DNA of 64,000 nt from an uncultured Collinsella sp. Lineage in GTDB: Bacteria > Actinomycetota > Coriobacteriia > Coriobacteriales > Coriobacteriaceae. The DNA lies in assembly GCA_900541145.1 (NCBI GenBank), contig UQIH01000001.1, positions 124,001 to 188,000 on the forward strand, given 5' to 3'. Shown piece by piece: positions 23,958 through 31,832 of this stretch. A program made the translations under genes and the position numbers. How positions within the stretch are numbered: position 1 is the first letter of the stretch; every line of letters begins with the position of its first letter. The notes below the pieces were generated by a model, which ran no database searches, was not told the DNA's origin, and saw only the letters and a list, made by a program, of their open reading frames with translations.

Positions 23958-25409
23958 CTAGAAGCTGACATCAAAGCCAGCACCAGCGCCCTCTTCATCA
24001 GTGGTCGGCACGCCCTTTGCCTTGTTGTAGGCAAAGATCAAGACGATCGGCACGATAAAGGCGATGAGATTGCCAGCCACATACCACACGAGCGTCTCGG
24101 GCGTGACGATGAGCAGGCCAAGCACGCCGGTCAGACCCTGACCGATGGCGCGCACCTCAAAGAGCTTCACGAAGGCACCGCCGCAGCCTGCACCGATGCA
24201 AGCGCAGATGAACGGGATGATCGAGTAGCGCATGTTTGCAGCAAAGATTGCGGGCTCGGAGATACCGACCAGCGTCGGGATAAAGGACGACATGCAGATG
24301 TTGCGCTCTTTGGAATGCTTCTTGTGAATGAGGTACATGCCGATGGCGCCGCCGCCCTGGGCGATGATGGAGACCGACCAGATGGCCTGGATGTAGTTGA
24401 AGCCAGTCGTGGCAACGAGGTTTGCCTCGATACCCTGGATGAACTGATGCGTACCGGTAACGACGAGCGGCTGCAGGAACGCGGCGAAGACAAAGGCACC
24501 AAAGACGCCCATCCTGTTGTACAGGACATCGATTACGCCAGCGAGGACGTCGCCGATCAGGTTGCCGAGCGGGCCGAACACGGTGAACAGGGCAACGTTA
24601 GCAAGAATCAGGGTAACGGTCGGGACAAAGACAAACGAGACGACCTCGGGGATGTACTTCTGGGCAATCTTTTCGACCTTGGCCATAAACCAGGCAGTCA
24701 GGATTGCAGGGAACACGCCGCCCTGGAAAGCAACCATGGGGATGGAGAGCGGACCGAAGTTCCAGTACTCAGCACCCGTCGGGTCCATAACGAACGTGTT
24801 ACGGTTCATAAGACTCGGGTGAACCATGACGATACCGACGAGGATGCCCAGGATCGGGTTGCCGCCAAAACGCTTGACCGCGCTATACATAACCAGGACA
24901 GGCAGGTAGTCAAAGGTGGTGGCGATAATGGCAAAGAAGCTTGCGAGGTTCTTGAGGAACTCGCTGTGATCGGCGAGGCTGCCCTCCATGCCGAAGAGGC
25001 CGTTGGCAACGATCAGCGACTTAAGGCCGATGATGATTGCAGCGCCGACGAAGGCGGGAATGATGGGGATAAAGATGTCCGAGAATACCTTGAGGACCGA
25101 GAAGAACTTGCCCTTCTTGTCCGCCTCGGCGCCCTTGACCTCGGAAGCGCTGATCTCCTTAACGCCCGTCAGAGCCATAAACTCATCGTAAACCTTGTTG
25201 ACGGTACCGGTACCGAAGATGATCATGAGCTGGCCGCTGTTGTACAGCACGCCCTTGACGCCATCGATGTTCTCGAGCTCGGCCTTGTTGTATTTGCTCG
25301 TATCCTTGAGCACCAGACGCAGACGGGTCACGCAATGCGTGGCGCCCTCGATGTTCTCCAGTCCGCCGACGTTGTCGACGACTTGCTGGGACACTGCCTT
25401 GTAGTCCAT
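23958..25409 (-). CDS. PTS sugar transporter EIIBC, sucrose/fructan type
   Basis: 483 residues from MDYKAVSQQVVDNVGG (AGAGGAAC precedes the ATG; an ATG 12 bp upstream is a poorer choice). The EIIB domain (1-85) has the phosphorylated Cys26 in GATHCVTRLR. The EIIC domain (about 105-465) has about ten hydrophobic segments and the GTHQFIQG and GISEPAIF loops. No EIIA domain is fused, so a separate EIIA must supply phosphate. It imports and phosphorylates the disaccharide hydrolysed by the flanking GH32 enzymes. Sucrose is the likely substrate, by family and context. Confidence 0.88.
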   Translation of the reverse strand: MDYKAVSQQVVDNVGGLENIEGATHCVTRLRLVLKDTSKYNKAELENIDGVKGVLYNSGQLMIIFGTGTVNKVYDEFMALTGVKEISASEVKGAEADKKGKFFSVLKVFSDIFIPIIPAFVGAAIIIGLKSLIVANGLFGMEGSLADHSEFLKNLASFFAIIATTFDYLPVLVMYSAVKRFGGNPILGILVGIVMVHPSLMNRNTFVMDPTGAEYWNFGPLSIPMVAFQGGVFPAILTAWFMAKVEKIAQKYIPEVVSFVFVPTVTLILANVALFTVFGPLGNLIGDVLAGVIDVLYNRMGVFGAFVFAAFLQPLVVTGTHQFIQGIEANLVATTGFNYIQAIWSVSIIAQGGGAIGMYLIHKKHSKERNICMSSFIPTLVGISEPAIFAANMRYSIIPFICACIGAGCGGAFVKLFEVRAIGQGLTGVLGLLIVTPETLVWYVAGNLIAFIVPIVLIFAYNKAKGVPTTDEEGAGAGFDVSF

Positions 25410-25454
25410 GTTCCTCTCCATTCCTTTTCTAAATCATAAAACGGTTCGTTGCCG

Positions 25455-26837
25455 CTACAGAGACGCGATCGTTGCGTTTGCGCACTTGAGCGCACCGTCG
25501 GTGACGGTAAGCGCCACACCCTGGCCCTGCTTGTTGCAGAAGCGAGCGTTGAGCGCAACATCATCGACAAAGATGGTCGCGATATCGTCGTCAACGACCA
25601 GGCGCACATGATGAGTGCCCTCGCCCTTAAAGAACAACGGACGCTCGAGGCCCATGTTGTTGACCTGGAACCACGGGTACTGGGGAGCCGGCGTGAACTC
25701 GAGCTTGCCCTCGCGCAGGTTGGCGCGGAACTCATAGGCAAGACCGGTCTCGGCGTCCTCGGCGAACTTGACCGAGAAGCCGGCAGCGTTACCGCCGAGC
25801 TCAATGTCGGTATCGAGCAAGTAGGTGGAGCCGGCGTCTGCAGACAAAACCTGCTCGACCTTGCCCGACTCGCAGGAGAGCTCGAAGGCTTCGACAGCCT
25901 TGCCCTCGCCAAAGGCGCCGAGCATGCTGTCGGGAAGCTTGGTGCCGAGCGAACCGTCCTCGCGCTGAACGATCTCGAGGGGCATGAAGGTACCACCCCA
26001 CAGGTAAGAGCTGGGGTCGCCGCCCTCGTCACGCGTAGGAACCCAACCAAAGAGAACGCGACGCTCGCCATCGAATGCGGTGCGAGCGGCGTAGTACGCG
26101 CGGCCGTCGAAGGAGTCGTCAGCGGGGGTAATCCAAGGACCGTTGATGGACTTGGACATGCGGTAACGGGTCTTGTTGCCGTCGCTGTACTCGGAAAAGA
26201 CGAGGTACCACCAGTCGCCCATCTTAAAGAGATCAGGCATCTCAAACATGGTGTACAGGCCTGGGTTCCACCAGTCGCCCTGGAACTCCCAGTTGGTCAG
26301 ATCCTTGGAGGTGAACTTGACCAGGCGGCCGGTCATCAGACGCTTGTCCTCGCCCACACGCGTGCCGAGGATGAGCATGTACTCTTCGTTCTCCTCATCC
26401 CAAAGCACAAAGGGATCGCGCCAGTTGCGGTCATCGTAACCCTCCTGGGGCGGAAGCAGCGTCTCGGCGATGTTCTTCTCCCACTTGACGGCGTCGTCGC
26501 TCGTTGCGTGAAGAAGAACCTGCTTCATCAAACGTGCGCGGACCTTATCGCGATTGCAACCAGTGTAGAGCGCATGGTACTTGTCGCCCACCTTAAACAC
26601 CGTGCCGGCATAAATGTACTGGTCGACTTCCTCGTCGCCGCCGCGCTCAAGGCTCTCGCCAAAGTCCTTGTAGTTGACGAAATCCTTGGTCGTAGCGAGT
26701 GCCCAGCCAAACGGCTCTCCGAAAGGTTCGGGGTTACGCGTGTCACGCTGATGATAGAGATAGAACGTGCCGTCCTCGCCGTACGGCATGATGTCGCCTA
26801 CCCAAATTCCCTCAGGCTGGTAATACACCTTGTGCAT
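25455..26837 (-). CDS. GH32-like beta-fructosidase with altered WxNDPNG motif
   Basis: 460 residues from MHKVYYQPEG (AAAGGAAG precedes the ATG). The fold blocks are in GH32 order: WVGDIMPYGE replaces WxNDPNG but keeps the nucleophile Asp; YAGTVF replaces SGS; NWRDPF keeps the transition-state RDP; FEMPDLF keeps the acid/base Glu with Met for Cys. A C-terminal beta-sandwich (about 310-460) ends the chain. It probably acts on a fructoside or modified fructan; the changed loop of the -1 subsite suggests a different specificity from the enzyme at 22414. First enzyme gene after the lacI gene. Confidence 0.8.
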   Translation of the reverse strand: MHKVYYQPEGIWVGDIMPYGEDGTFYLYHQRDTRNPEPFGEPFGWALATTKDFVNYKDFGESLERGGDEEVDQYIYAGTVFKVGDKYHALYTGCNRDKVRARLMKQVLLHATSDDAVKWEKNIAETLLPPQEGYDDRNWRDPFVLWDEENEEYMLILGTRVGEDKRLMTGRLVKFTSKDLTNWEFQGDWWNPGLYTMFEMPDLFKMGDWWYLVFSEYSDGNKTRYRMSKSINGPWITPADDSFDGRAYYAARTAFDGERRVLFGWVPTRDEGGDPSSYLWGGTFMPLEIVQREDGSLGTKLPDSMLGAFGEGKAVEAFELSCESGKVEQVLSADAGSTYLLDTDIELGGNAAGFSVKFAEDAETGLAYEFRANLREGKLEFTPAPQYPWFQVNNMGLERPLFFKGEGTHHVRLVVDDDIATIFVDDVALNARFCNKQGQGVALTVTDGALKCANATIASL

Positions 26838-26883
26838 CCGAGACTTCCTTTCCACGACATACTAACTCGGTACAATGGCAAGA

Positions 26884-26968
26884 TATGTCAATCGTTTTCA
26901 TATGTCAAACGTTTTCATATCAATACGTCTTTTCGCAGTTCCAGTCGTCGGTAAACGGTTGACATATG
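26884..26968. promoter_or_regulatory. Three LacI-type operators upstream of the GH32-EIIBC-GH32 genes
   Basis: Two head-to-tail sites, TATGTCAATCGTTTTCATA (26884-26902) and TATGTCAAACGTTTTCATA (26901-26919), are followed by GTAAACGGTTGACATATG (26951-26968) in inverse orientation. All share TGTCAAnCGTTTnCA, also present at 28051-28068 before the lacI gene itself, so the neighbouring LacI protein is the likely binder. Confidence 0.8.
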
Positions 26969-27020
26969 CCGGCGAACGGTCATCGGAGGCGTTTGAGGAA
27001 TTCTTTTGGCACAGGATGAA

Positions 27021-28031
27021 CTACGCGGTTTTGCCCTCAATGAGTTCAACGGGGAGCTTGATATTCGATTCGGGATTATCGCCGTTAATAAGAGCGATGA
27101 TGGATTGCGCCGCGAGCTCTCCGATGCGATCGATATCTTGACGTACGGTTGTTAAGTCAGGCATAAACGTCATAGTTCGGCGGGCACCATCCGCGCCCAC
27201 GACCTTAATATCGTCTGGAGCGCTCAAGCCACGCTGCTTCATCACGTTGAGACAGATGGCCGCCATCGTATCGTCTCCCGCAAAGATGCCGTCAATATCG
27301 GGGTTCTCATCGAGGATCTTCGCAACGACCGCGCCCTTTTCGTCGTCGGGCTTAACGAACTCAACCTCACGGACAAGCGCGGACAAACCGGCCTGCTCAA
27401 CAACATCGAGGTAGGCATCGGTACGCTTATTGGCAGGCATGCGCATGCGGCTATTGCTGCGCAGGCACAGGATACGCCTGCAGCCGTCATCAATCAGACG
27501 GCGCGTGGCGAGCTCGCCGATGCCATAGCTGTCACTTGCAATCTGGACAGAGCCCTCGCCAAGATCGCAGTCGATGCCAACCAGGCTCAAGCCCATCTCG
27601 GCATATGCCTCAGCACCGATATTGAGGGAGTTGACGATTACGCCGTCGACCATATTGCGGCGGAGCATGTCGATATAGGAACGCTCAAGATCAGGTCGAT
27701 TGGCGCTGTTGCACAGCAACATCTTAAAGCCGTTTTCCGCTAACGTGCGCTCGACCGCCTGCACAACCTGAGCATGGAACGGGCTGCTCACAAAGGGAAC
27801 GATCATACCGATAAGATTCAGGCGACCGTTGAGCATGGCACGGGCGATATCGTTGGGCGTATAGTTGATGCGCTCCATCGCGGCATGGACCTTATCGCGG
27901 GTCTCTTGGCTAATATAGCCGCGATTATTAAGCACGCGAGATACCGTAGTAGGCGAAACCCCCGCCACCGCTGCAACTTCCTTGATGCCAGGCTTAGCAG
28001 AATCCTTAGAACGAGCGCCCTCGCGAGCCAT
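27021..28031 (-). CDS. LacI family transcriptional regulator
   Basis: 336 residues from MAREGARSKDS (GGGGGAGGGTGCT precedes the ATG). Helix-turn-helix KEVAAVAGVSPTTVSRVLNN (near 18-37), then the hinge IARAMLNGR and a periplasmic-binding-protein-like effector domain (about 70-330). It is encoded first in the leftward sucrose/fructan cluster. Its predicted operators (TGTCAAACGTTTACA type) lie before its own gene and before the first GH32 gene, so it represses the operon and itself until a sugar (probably a fructoside phosphate) binds. Confidence 0.92.
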   Translation of the reverse strand: MAREGARSKDSAKPGIKEVAAVAGVSPTTVSRVLNNRGYISQETRDKVHAAMERINYTPNDIARAMLNGRLNLIGMIVPFVSSPFHAQVVQAVERTLAENGFKMLLCNSANRPDLERSYIDMLRRNMVDGVIVNSLNIGAEAYAEMGLSLVGIDCDLGEGSVQIASDSYGIGELATRRLIDDGCRRILCLRSNSRMRMPANKRTDAYLDVVEQAGLSALVREVEFVKPDDEKGAVVAKILDENPDIDGIFAGDDTMAAICLNVMKQRGLSAPDDIKVVGADGARRTMTFMPDLTTVRQDIDRIGELAAQSIIALINGDNPESNIKLPVELIEGKTA

Positions 28032-28050
28032 AGCACCCTCCCCCATCAAC

Positions 28051-28068
28051 ATGTCAAACGTTTACATA
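28051..28068. promoter_or_regulatory. LacI-type operator before the lacI gene
   Basis: ATGTCAAACGTTTACATA, an imperfect palindrome centred on AACGTT, is 20 bp upstream of the lacI start and matches the three sites at 26884-26968. Confidence 0.75.
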
Positions 28069-28199
28069 CGAACAAAGCATACCCCAACAACAGCGGGAAG
28101 ACGGTAACAGCACAAGTAAGTAAACGACTCATCCAAATAATTAGGAGAGTTCCGCCTAAAGGGTGACTACACAGGACCCCAGCCGGGGCTGTTTGGACT

Positions 28200-28290
28200 A
28201 CCTTCCAAAACATTCCGTCAGGACGCAAAGAGGCTCGCCGCACGAAGTGCGCAGCGAGCCTCTTTGCATGTCCGAGGACACCAATTTAAT
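28200..28290 (+). repeat. Internal-loop hairpin, family A copy 4
   Basis: The inner stem GCAAAGAGGCTCGC / GCGAGCCTCTTTGC is capped by CGCACGAAGTGCG and extended by GGAC / GTCC. The loop strands are ATTCCGTCA (28212-28220) and GAGGACA (28274-28280). The outer stem is weak in this copy. It lies in the 360-bp gap between the lacI promoter and the grcA stop, with no gene. Confidence 0.7.
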
Positions 28291-28303
28291 TTAGCGTGGT
28301 TCC

Positions 28304-28446
28304 CTAAAGGACGACAACGCAGGAGACCCGGCAAGGCCGGGAGCACTTTGTCTCGCAAACATTCCGCAGCCGCGAAGCGGCGAGGACGTTTGAGAGGCAA
28401 AGTGCGTAGGCCTTACCGGGTCTCCGGTGGGAGTTGAGTCCCTTTA
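28304..28446 (+). repeat. Internal-loop hairpin, family A copy 5
   Basis: The outermost arms run from CTAAAGGAC (28304) to GTCCCTTTAG (28446), which overlaps the stop codon of the glycyl-radical gene. The next stem pairs GAGACCCGG with CCGGGTCTC, then GCACTTTGTCTCGCAAAC with GTTTGAGAGGCAAAGTGC. The loop strands are ATTCCGCAG (28361-28369) and CGAGGAC (28381-28387), capped by CCGCGAAGCGG. It is the clearest example of the family and probably ends or protects the pfl transcript. Confidence 0.8.
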
Positions 28447-28695
28447 GAACTTGTCGTGGAAGGTACGCGCAATGACCTCGTCCTGCTGCTCCTTGGTGAG
28501 CGTGTGGAAGTTCACGGCATAGCCGGAAACGCGGATGGTCAGCTGCGGGTACTTCTCGGGGTGAGCCTGAGCGTCGAGCAGCGTCTCACGGTTGAAGACG
28601 TTGATGTTCAGGTGGTGGCCACCCTTCTCGGCGTAAGCGTCGAGCATGTGGACCAGGTTATCGGCCTGAGTCTCGGAAACTTCAGAAACCTTCAT
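28444..28695 (-). CDS. grcA: Stand-alone glycyl-radical domain of pyruvate formate-lyase
   Basis: 83 residues after GAAGGAGACACATT. The sequence GGHHLNINVFNRETLLDAQA, then HPEKYPQLTIRVSGYAVNFH, is the C-terminal domain of PFL, with Gly58 in RVSGYA as the radical carrier. In E. coli the same domain exists both at the end of PflB and as the spare protein GrcA. Here the PflB chain encoded 85 bp upstream stops before this domain, so this protein must supply the radical in catalysis, not only in repair. It is co-directional with pflB, with two hairpins between. PflA (20276-21094) is the expected activase. Confidence 0.9.
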   Translation of the reverse strand: MKVSEVSETQADNLVHMLDAYAEKGGHHLNINVFNRETLLDAQAHPEKYPQLTIRVSGYAVNFHTLTKEQQDEVIARTFHDKF

Positions 28696-28718
28696 AATGT
28701 GTCTCCTTCGATTAATAG

Positions 28719-28778
28719 GCGCCGGCCGAAACCGGCGCACTAATCAGTAATCGTTATTGTTAGTATAGCACTAACAAT
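28719..28778 (-). promoter_or_regulatory. Two hairpins between pflB and the glycyl-radical gene
   Basis: In transcript order: ATTGTTAGT-GCTAT-ACTAACAAT (28756-28778), perfect 9 bp, starts 2 bp after the pflB stop codon; then GCGCCGG-TTTCGG-CCGGCGC (28719-28738), 7 bp. Neither is followed by a T-run on the minus strand, so they look more like processing or stability elements setting the ratio of the two PFL parts than like full terminators. Confidence 0.6.
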
Positions 28779-28780
28779 AG

Positions 28781-30832
28781 TTACTCGCCCAGCTGATCAA
28801 GGTCGATATCACCAAAGAACACCTGGTCCTCCTTGCCGAGCGCACTCGGGATGATGGAGAAGGTGTTGGAGATGCCGTCCTGAGCATCGCGGAACGGGAG
28901 CTTGGAAACCGAAGACAGCGAAGCGATGGCGCCGTGGCTATCGCGCTTGTGCATGGGGTTAGCACCCGGGGCGAACGGCTGGCCAGCCTTGCGGCCGTCG
29001 GGCGTGGAGCCGGTCTTCTTACCGTACACGACGTTGGAGGTAATGGTCAGAACCGAGGTCGTAGGCACGGAGTTGCGGTAGGTATCGTTCATGCGGATGT
29101 ACTCCATGAACTGGTGCACAACGTCGTGAGCGATCTGGTCGACGCGGTCGTCGTCGTTACCGTACTTGGGGAACTCGCCCTCGGTCTCGAAGTCGACGAT
29201 GATGCCGTTCTCGTCACGGACGGGGTGGACCTTGGCGTACTTGATGGCGGACAGGGAGTCAGCCACGACGGAAAGGCCAGCGATGCCCGTAGCGAACCAG
29301 CGGTGCACGTGCTTGTCGTGCAGAGCCATCTGAATGCGCTCGTAGCAATACTTATCGTGCATGTAGTGAATGATGTTCAGCGAGTTGACGTACACGCCAG
29401 CGAGCCACTTCATCATGTCGTTGTACTTGGCCACAACGTCGTCGTAATCGAGCGTATCGCCCTCAACGGCGCGGTACTTGGGGCCGACCTGCTTCTTGGA
29501 GACCTCGTCAACACCGCCGTTGAGTGCGTACAGCAGGCACTTGGCCAGGTTGGCGCGGGCACCGAAGAACTGCATCTCCTTGCCAATGCGCATGGAGGAC
29601 ACGCAGCAGGCGATGCCGTAGTCGTCGCCGTGGTAAACGCGCATGAGGTCGTCGTTCTCGTACTGGATCGAGGAGCTAGCGACGGAAGTCTTGGCGCAGA
29701 ACTTCTTGAAGTTCTCGGGCAGACGGGTCGACCACAGAACGGTCATGTTGGGCTCGGGGCTGGTGCCCATGTTCTCGAGCGTGTGCAAGTAGCGGTAGCT
29801 CATCTTGGTAACGAGCGTACGGCCGTCAACACCCATGCCGCCGATGGACTCGGTGACCCACTGCGGATCGCCGGTGAACAGGGCCTGGTACTCGGGGGTA
29901 CGGGCAAACTTGACCATGCGGAGCTTCATGATGAAGTGATCCACGAACTCCTGGATCTGCTCCTCGGTGAAGGTACCGTTGGCAAGGTCGCGCTCAGCGT
30001 AGATGTCAATGAACGTAGAGGTACGGCCGATGGACATAGCGGCGCCGTTCTGCTCCTTGACGGCAGCAAGGTAGGCGAAGTACATCCACTGGATGGCCTC
30101 CTGCGTGTTGGTAGCAGGGTTGGAAATGTCGAAACCATAGGTCTCGGCCATCATCTTGAGCTCGCCGAGGGCGCGGATCTGCTCCTGCAGCTCCTCACGG
30201 TCGCGGATGTTGTCGGCGGTCATGACCGTCGGAGTGGAAGCCTTCTGGGCCTCCTTGTCCTTGATCAGGTAATCGACGCCGTACAGGGCAACACGACGGT
30301 AGTCGCCGATGATGCGGCCGCGGCCATAGCCATCGGGCAGACCGGTGATGATGTGAGCCGAGCGGCAAGCACGCATCTCGGGGGTGTAAACATCGAAGAC
30401 GCCGGCGTTGTGGGTCTTGCGCTCGAAGGTGTAGCGCTCGACAACGTTCTCGTCGACCTTGTAGCCGTGCTGGCTGGCAGCCTGGCAAGCGATGCGGATA
30501 CCACCGTTGACGTGCAGCGCGCGCTTGAGCGGCTTGTCAGTCTGGAGGCCAACGATGGTCTCCTTCTCGCGATGGGCGTTATCGATGTAGCCAGCGGGGT
30601 GGCTCACGATACCCGTGACGGTCTTGGTGTCCATATCGAGGACGCCGCCCTGCTCGCGCTCCTTAAGCAGCAGGTCGAGAACCTCGCCCCACAGCTCCTT
30701 GGTACGCTCGGTCGGACCTACGAGGAACGACTCATCGCCCTCGTAGGGGGTGTAGTTCTTCTGGATGAAGTCTCGGACGTCAACCTCTCCCGTCCAGATA
30801 CCTTCCTTGAAGCCTTCCCATGCCTCCTGCAT
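28781..30832 (-). CDS. pflB: Pyruvate formate-lyase, catalytic chain lacking the glycyl-radical domain
   Basis: 683 residues after TAGGAGCGTGGTTACACA. The ten-stranded PFL barrel is present, with the catalytic pair Cys409-Cys410 in GIACCVSSMRIGKEMQFFGA and the substrate-site block GRASTFIDIYAERDLANGTF-like at 268-287. The chain ends FSIIPSALGKEDQVFFGDID then LDQLGE, where E. coli PflB (760 residues) continues for about 75 more residues with the Gly734 radical domain. That domain is encoded separately at 28444-28695. The reaction is pyruvate plus CoA to acetyl-CoA plus formate, the main anaerobic pyruvate outlet. Confidence 0.95.
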   Translation of the reverse strand: MQEAWEGFKEGIWTGEVDVRDFIQKNYTPYEGDESFLVGPTERTKELWGEVLDLLLKEREQGGVLDMDTKTVTGIVSHPAGYIDNAHREKETIVGLQTDKPLKRALHVNGGIRIACQAASQHGYKVDENVVERYTFERKTHNAGVFDVYTPEMRACRSAHIITGLPDGYGRGRIIGDYRRVALYGVDYLIKDKEAQKASTPTVMTADNIRDREELQEQIRALGELKMMAETYGFDISNPATNTQEAIQWMYFAYLAAVKEQNGAAMSIGRTSTFIDIYAERDLANGTFTEEQIQEFVDHFIMKLRMVKFARTPEYQALFTGDPQWVTESIGGMGVDGRTLVTKMSYRYLHTLENMGTSPEPNMTVLWSTRLPENFKKFCAKTSVASSSIQYENDDLMRVYHGDDYGIACCVSSMRIGKEMQFFGARANLAKCLLYALNGGVDEVSKKQVGPKYRAVEGDTLDYDDVVAKYNDMMKWLAGVYVNSLNIIHYMHDKYCYERIQMALHDKHVHRWFATGIAGLSVVADSLSAIKYAKVHPVRDENGIIVDFETEGEFPKYGNDDDRVDQIAHDVVHQFMEYIRMNDTYRNSVPTTSVLTITSNVVYGKKTGSTPDGRKAGQPFAPGANPMHKRDSHGAIASLSSVSKLPFRDAQDGISNTFSIIPSALGKEDQVFFGDIDLDQLGE

Positions 30833-31382
30833 TGTGTAACCACGCTCCTAGTTACGTGTAATGCGGCGCTCTCTCACACCGCTGCTTATTGAATTCTTGA
30901 ATTTTCGGCTTGCACTACCGGTTTCTTCCGTTCTTCACCACACGTTGGTGCAGGAAAAACGTTTGTCCACCTTGGAACTACAACCCAAAACCCAAGATTT
31001 CACCCTTCTGTGAAGGATAACATAGCCACCCTCTCCATCTGGGCTGTTATATGTTTCTTTTTTTATACCATTAGGGCGTTTTTTACAAACCCGCAGGAAA
31101 TGCGAGCGCGAACAACTACCGTTCACCGATTTGTTTGGTATTTTTCCTTGCCTTTATGCGTCCATCACTCTAGCTGTTATGCCAGCTTTAGCAGGGTAAA
31201 GTGCCTCTGAGTAGGCTTTAGGACATGCCTAACGATCTGCTCCTAACTTTGCTGGCACCGACGGTGTACGGAGGTCGCCTAAAGGTAGTTTTCTAGGCAT
31301 GACCCAAAAATCTACCGTATAGGGCGCGCGTGCAAGGGTATCATCTTTCACCGAAAATAGTTTCTAGTGTTAGGGGTTTTCG
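30833..31382. other. 550-bp regulatory gap between pflB and the MarR gene
   Basis: AT-richer than its surroundings and without a supportable gene. It must hold the divergent promoters of pflB (leftward) and the MarR-ABC operon (rightward). A short E-type hairpin sits at 31284-31316 (GGTAGTTTTCT / AAAAATCTACC around AGGCATGACCC). I could not assign redox-regulator sites with confidence. Confidence 0.5.
31284..31316. repeat. Short hairpin repeat E, copy 2
   Basis: GCATGACCCAAAAATCTACC here is nearly the same as the right half of the hairpin at 12914-12947 (ACATGACCCAAAAATCTACC). The left arm has diverged. It lies about 70 bp upstream of the MarR start. Confidence 0.55.
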
Positions 31383-31832
31383 GTGGAAGATACCGATTTC
31401 CGTGAACTTGGGCGTCAGCTCCTTACCGAGTTTGGCAGCATGCATCAGCGCATTTCGCGCTTTGCGGACAAAGCCCTCGGCGGCGAGATGGCCGTCATGC
31501 GCGCCCTCATGCGCGCCGGCGGCTCGCTCACGCCGAGCGAACTCGCCGATCGTGCCTGGGTCTCGAGCGCCCGCATCGCCAATATCCTGCGCGCCCTCGA
31601 GGCCAAGGGCTGGGTCGAGCGCGAGCACTCAAAGACCGACCGTCGTCGCGTACACGTCACGGTGACCGACAAAGGATTCCAGGATCTCGAAATCAAACGT
31701 CGGGAATTCGAGGACCGCACCGCGGCCTTCCTCGAGCAGCTTGGCGAAACAGATACCCAAGAGATGGTGCGCCTTCTTAGACGTGCCAACGAAATTATCG
31801 ACCGCAATCAAGAAAGGAGAGATGCCGAGTGA
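31383..31832 (+). CDS. MarR family transcriptional regulator
   Basis: 149 residues from a GTG preceded by TTAGGGGTTTTCG. Winged helix: LTPSELADRAWVSSARIANI then LRALEAKGWVEREHSKTDRR and the wing RVHVTVTDKG. It overlaps the first ABC exporter gene by 4 bp, so it is the first gene of a MarR-ABC-ABC operon and probably represses it until an inducer (often a toxic compound exported by the pump) binds. Confidence 0.9.
   Translation: MEDTDFRELGRQLLTEFGSMHQRISRFADKALGGEMAVMRALMRAGGSLTPSELADRAWVSSARIANILRALEAKGWVEREHSKTDRRRVHVTVTDKGFQDLEIKRREFEDRTAAFLEQLGETDTQEMVRLLRRANEIIDRNQERRDAE

Noticed and set aside
28934..30892. 652-codon rightward frame opposite pflB
   Set aside because: Antisense of a conserved gene; no motif and no plausible start signal.
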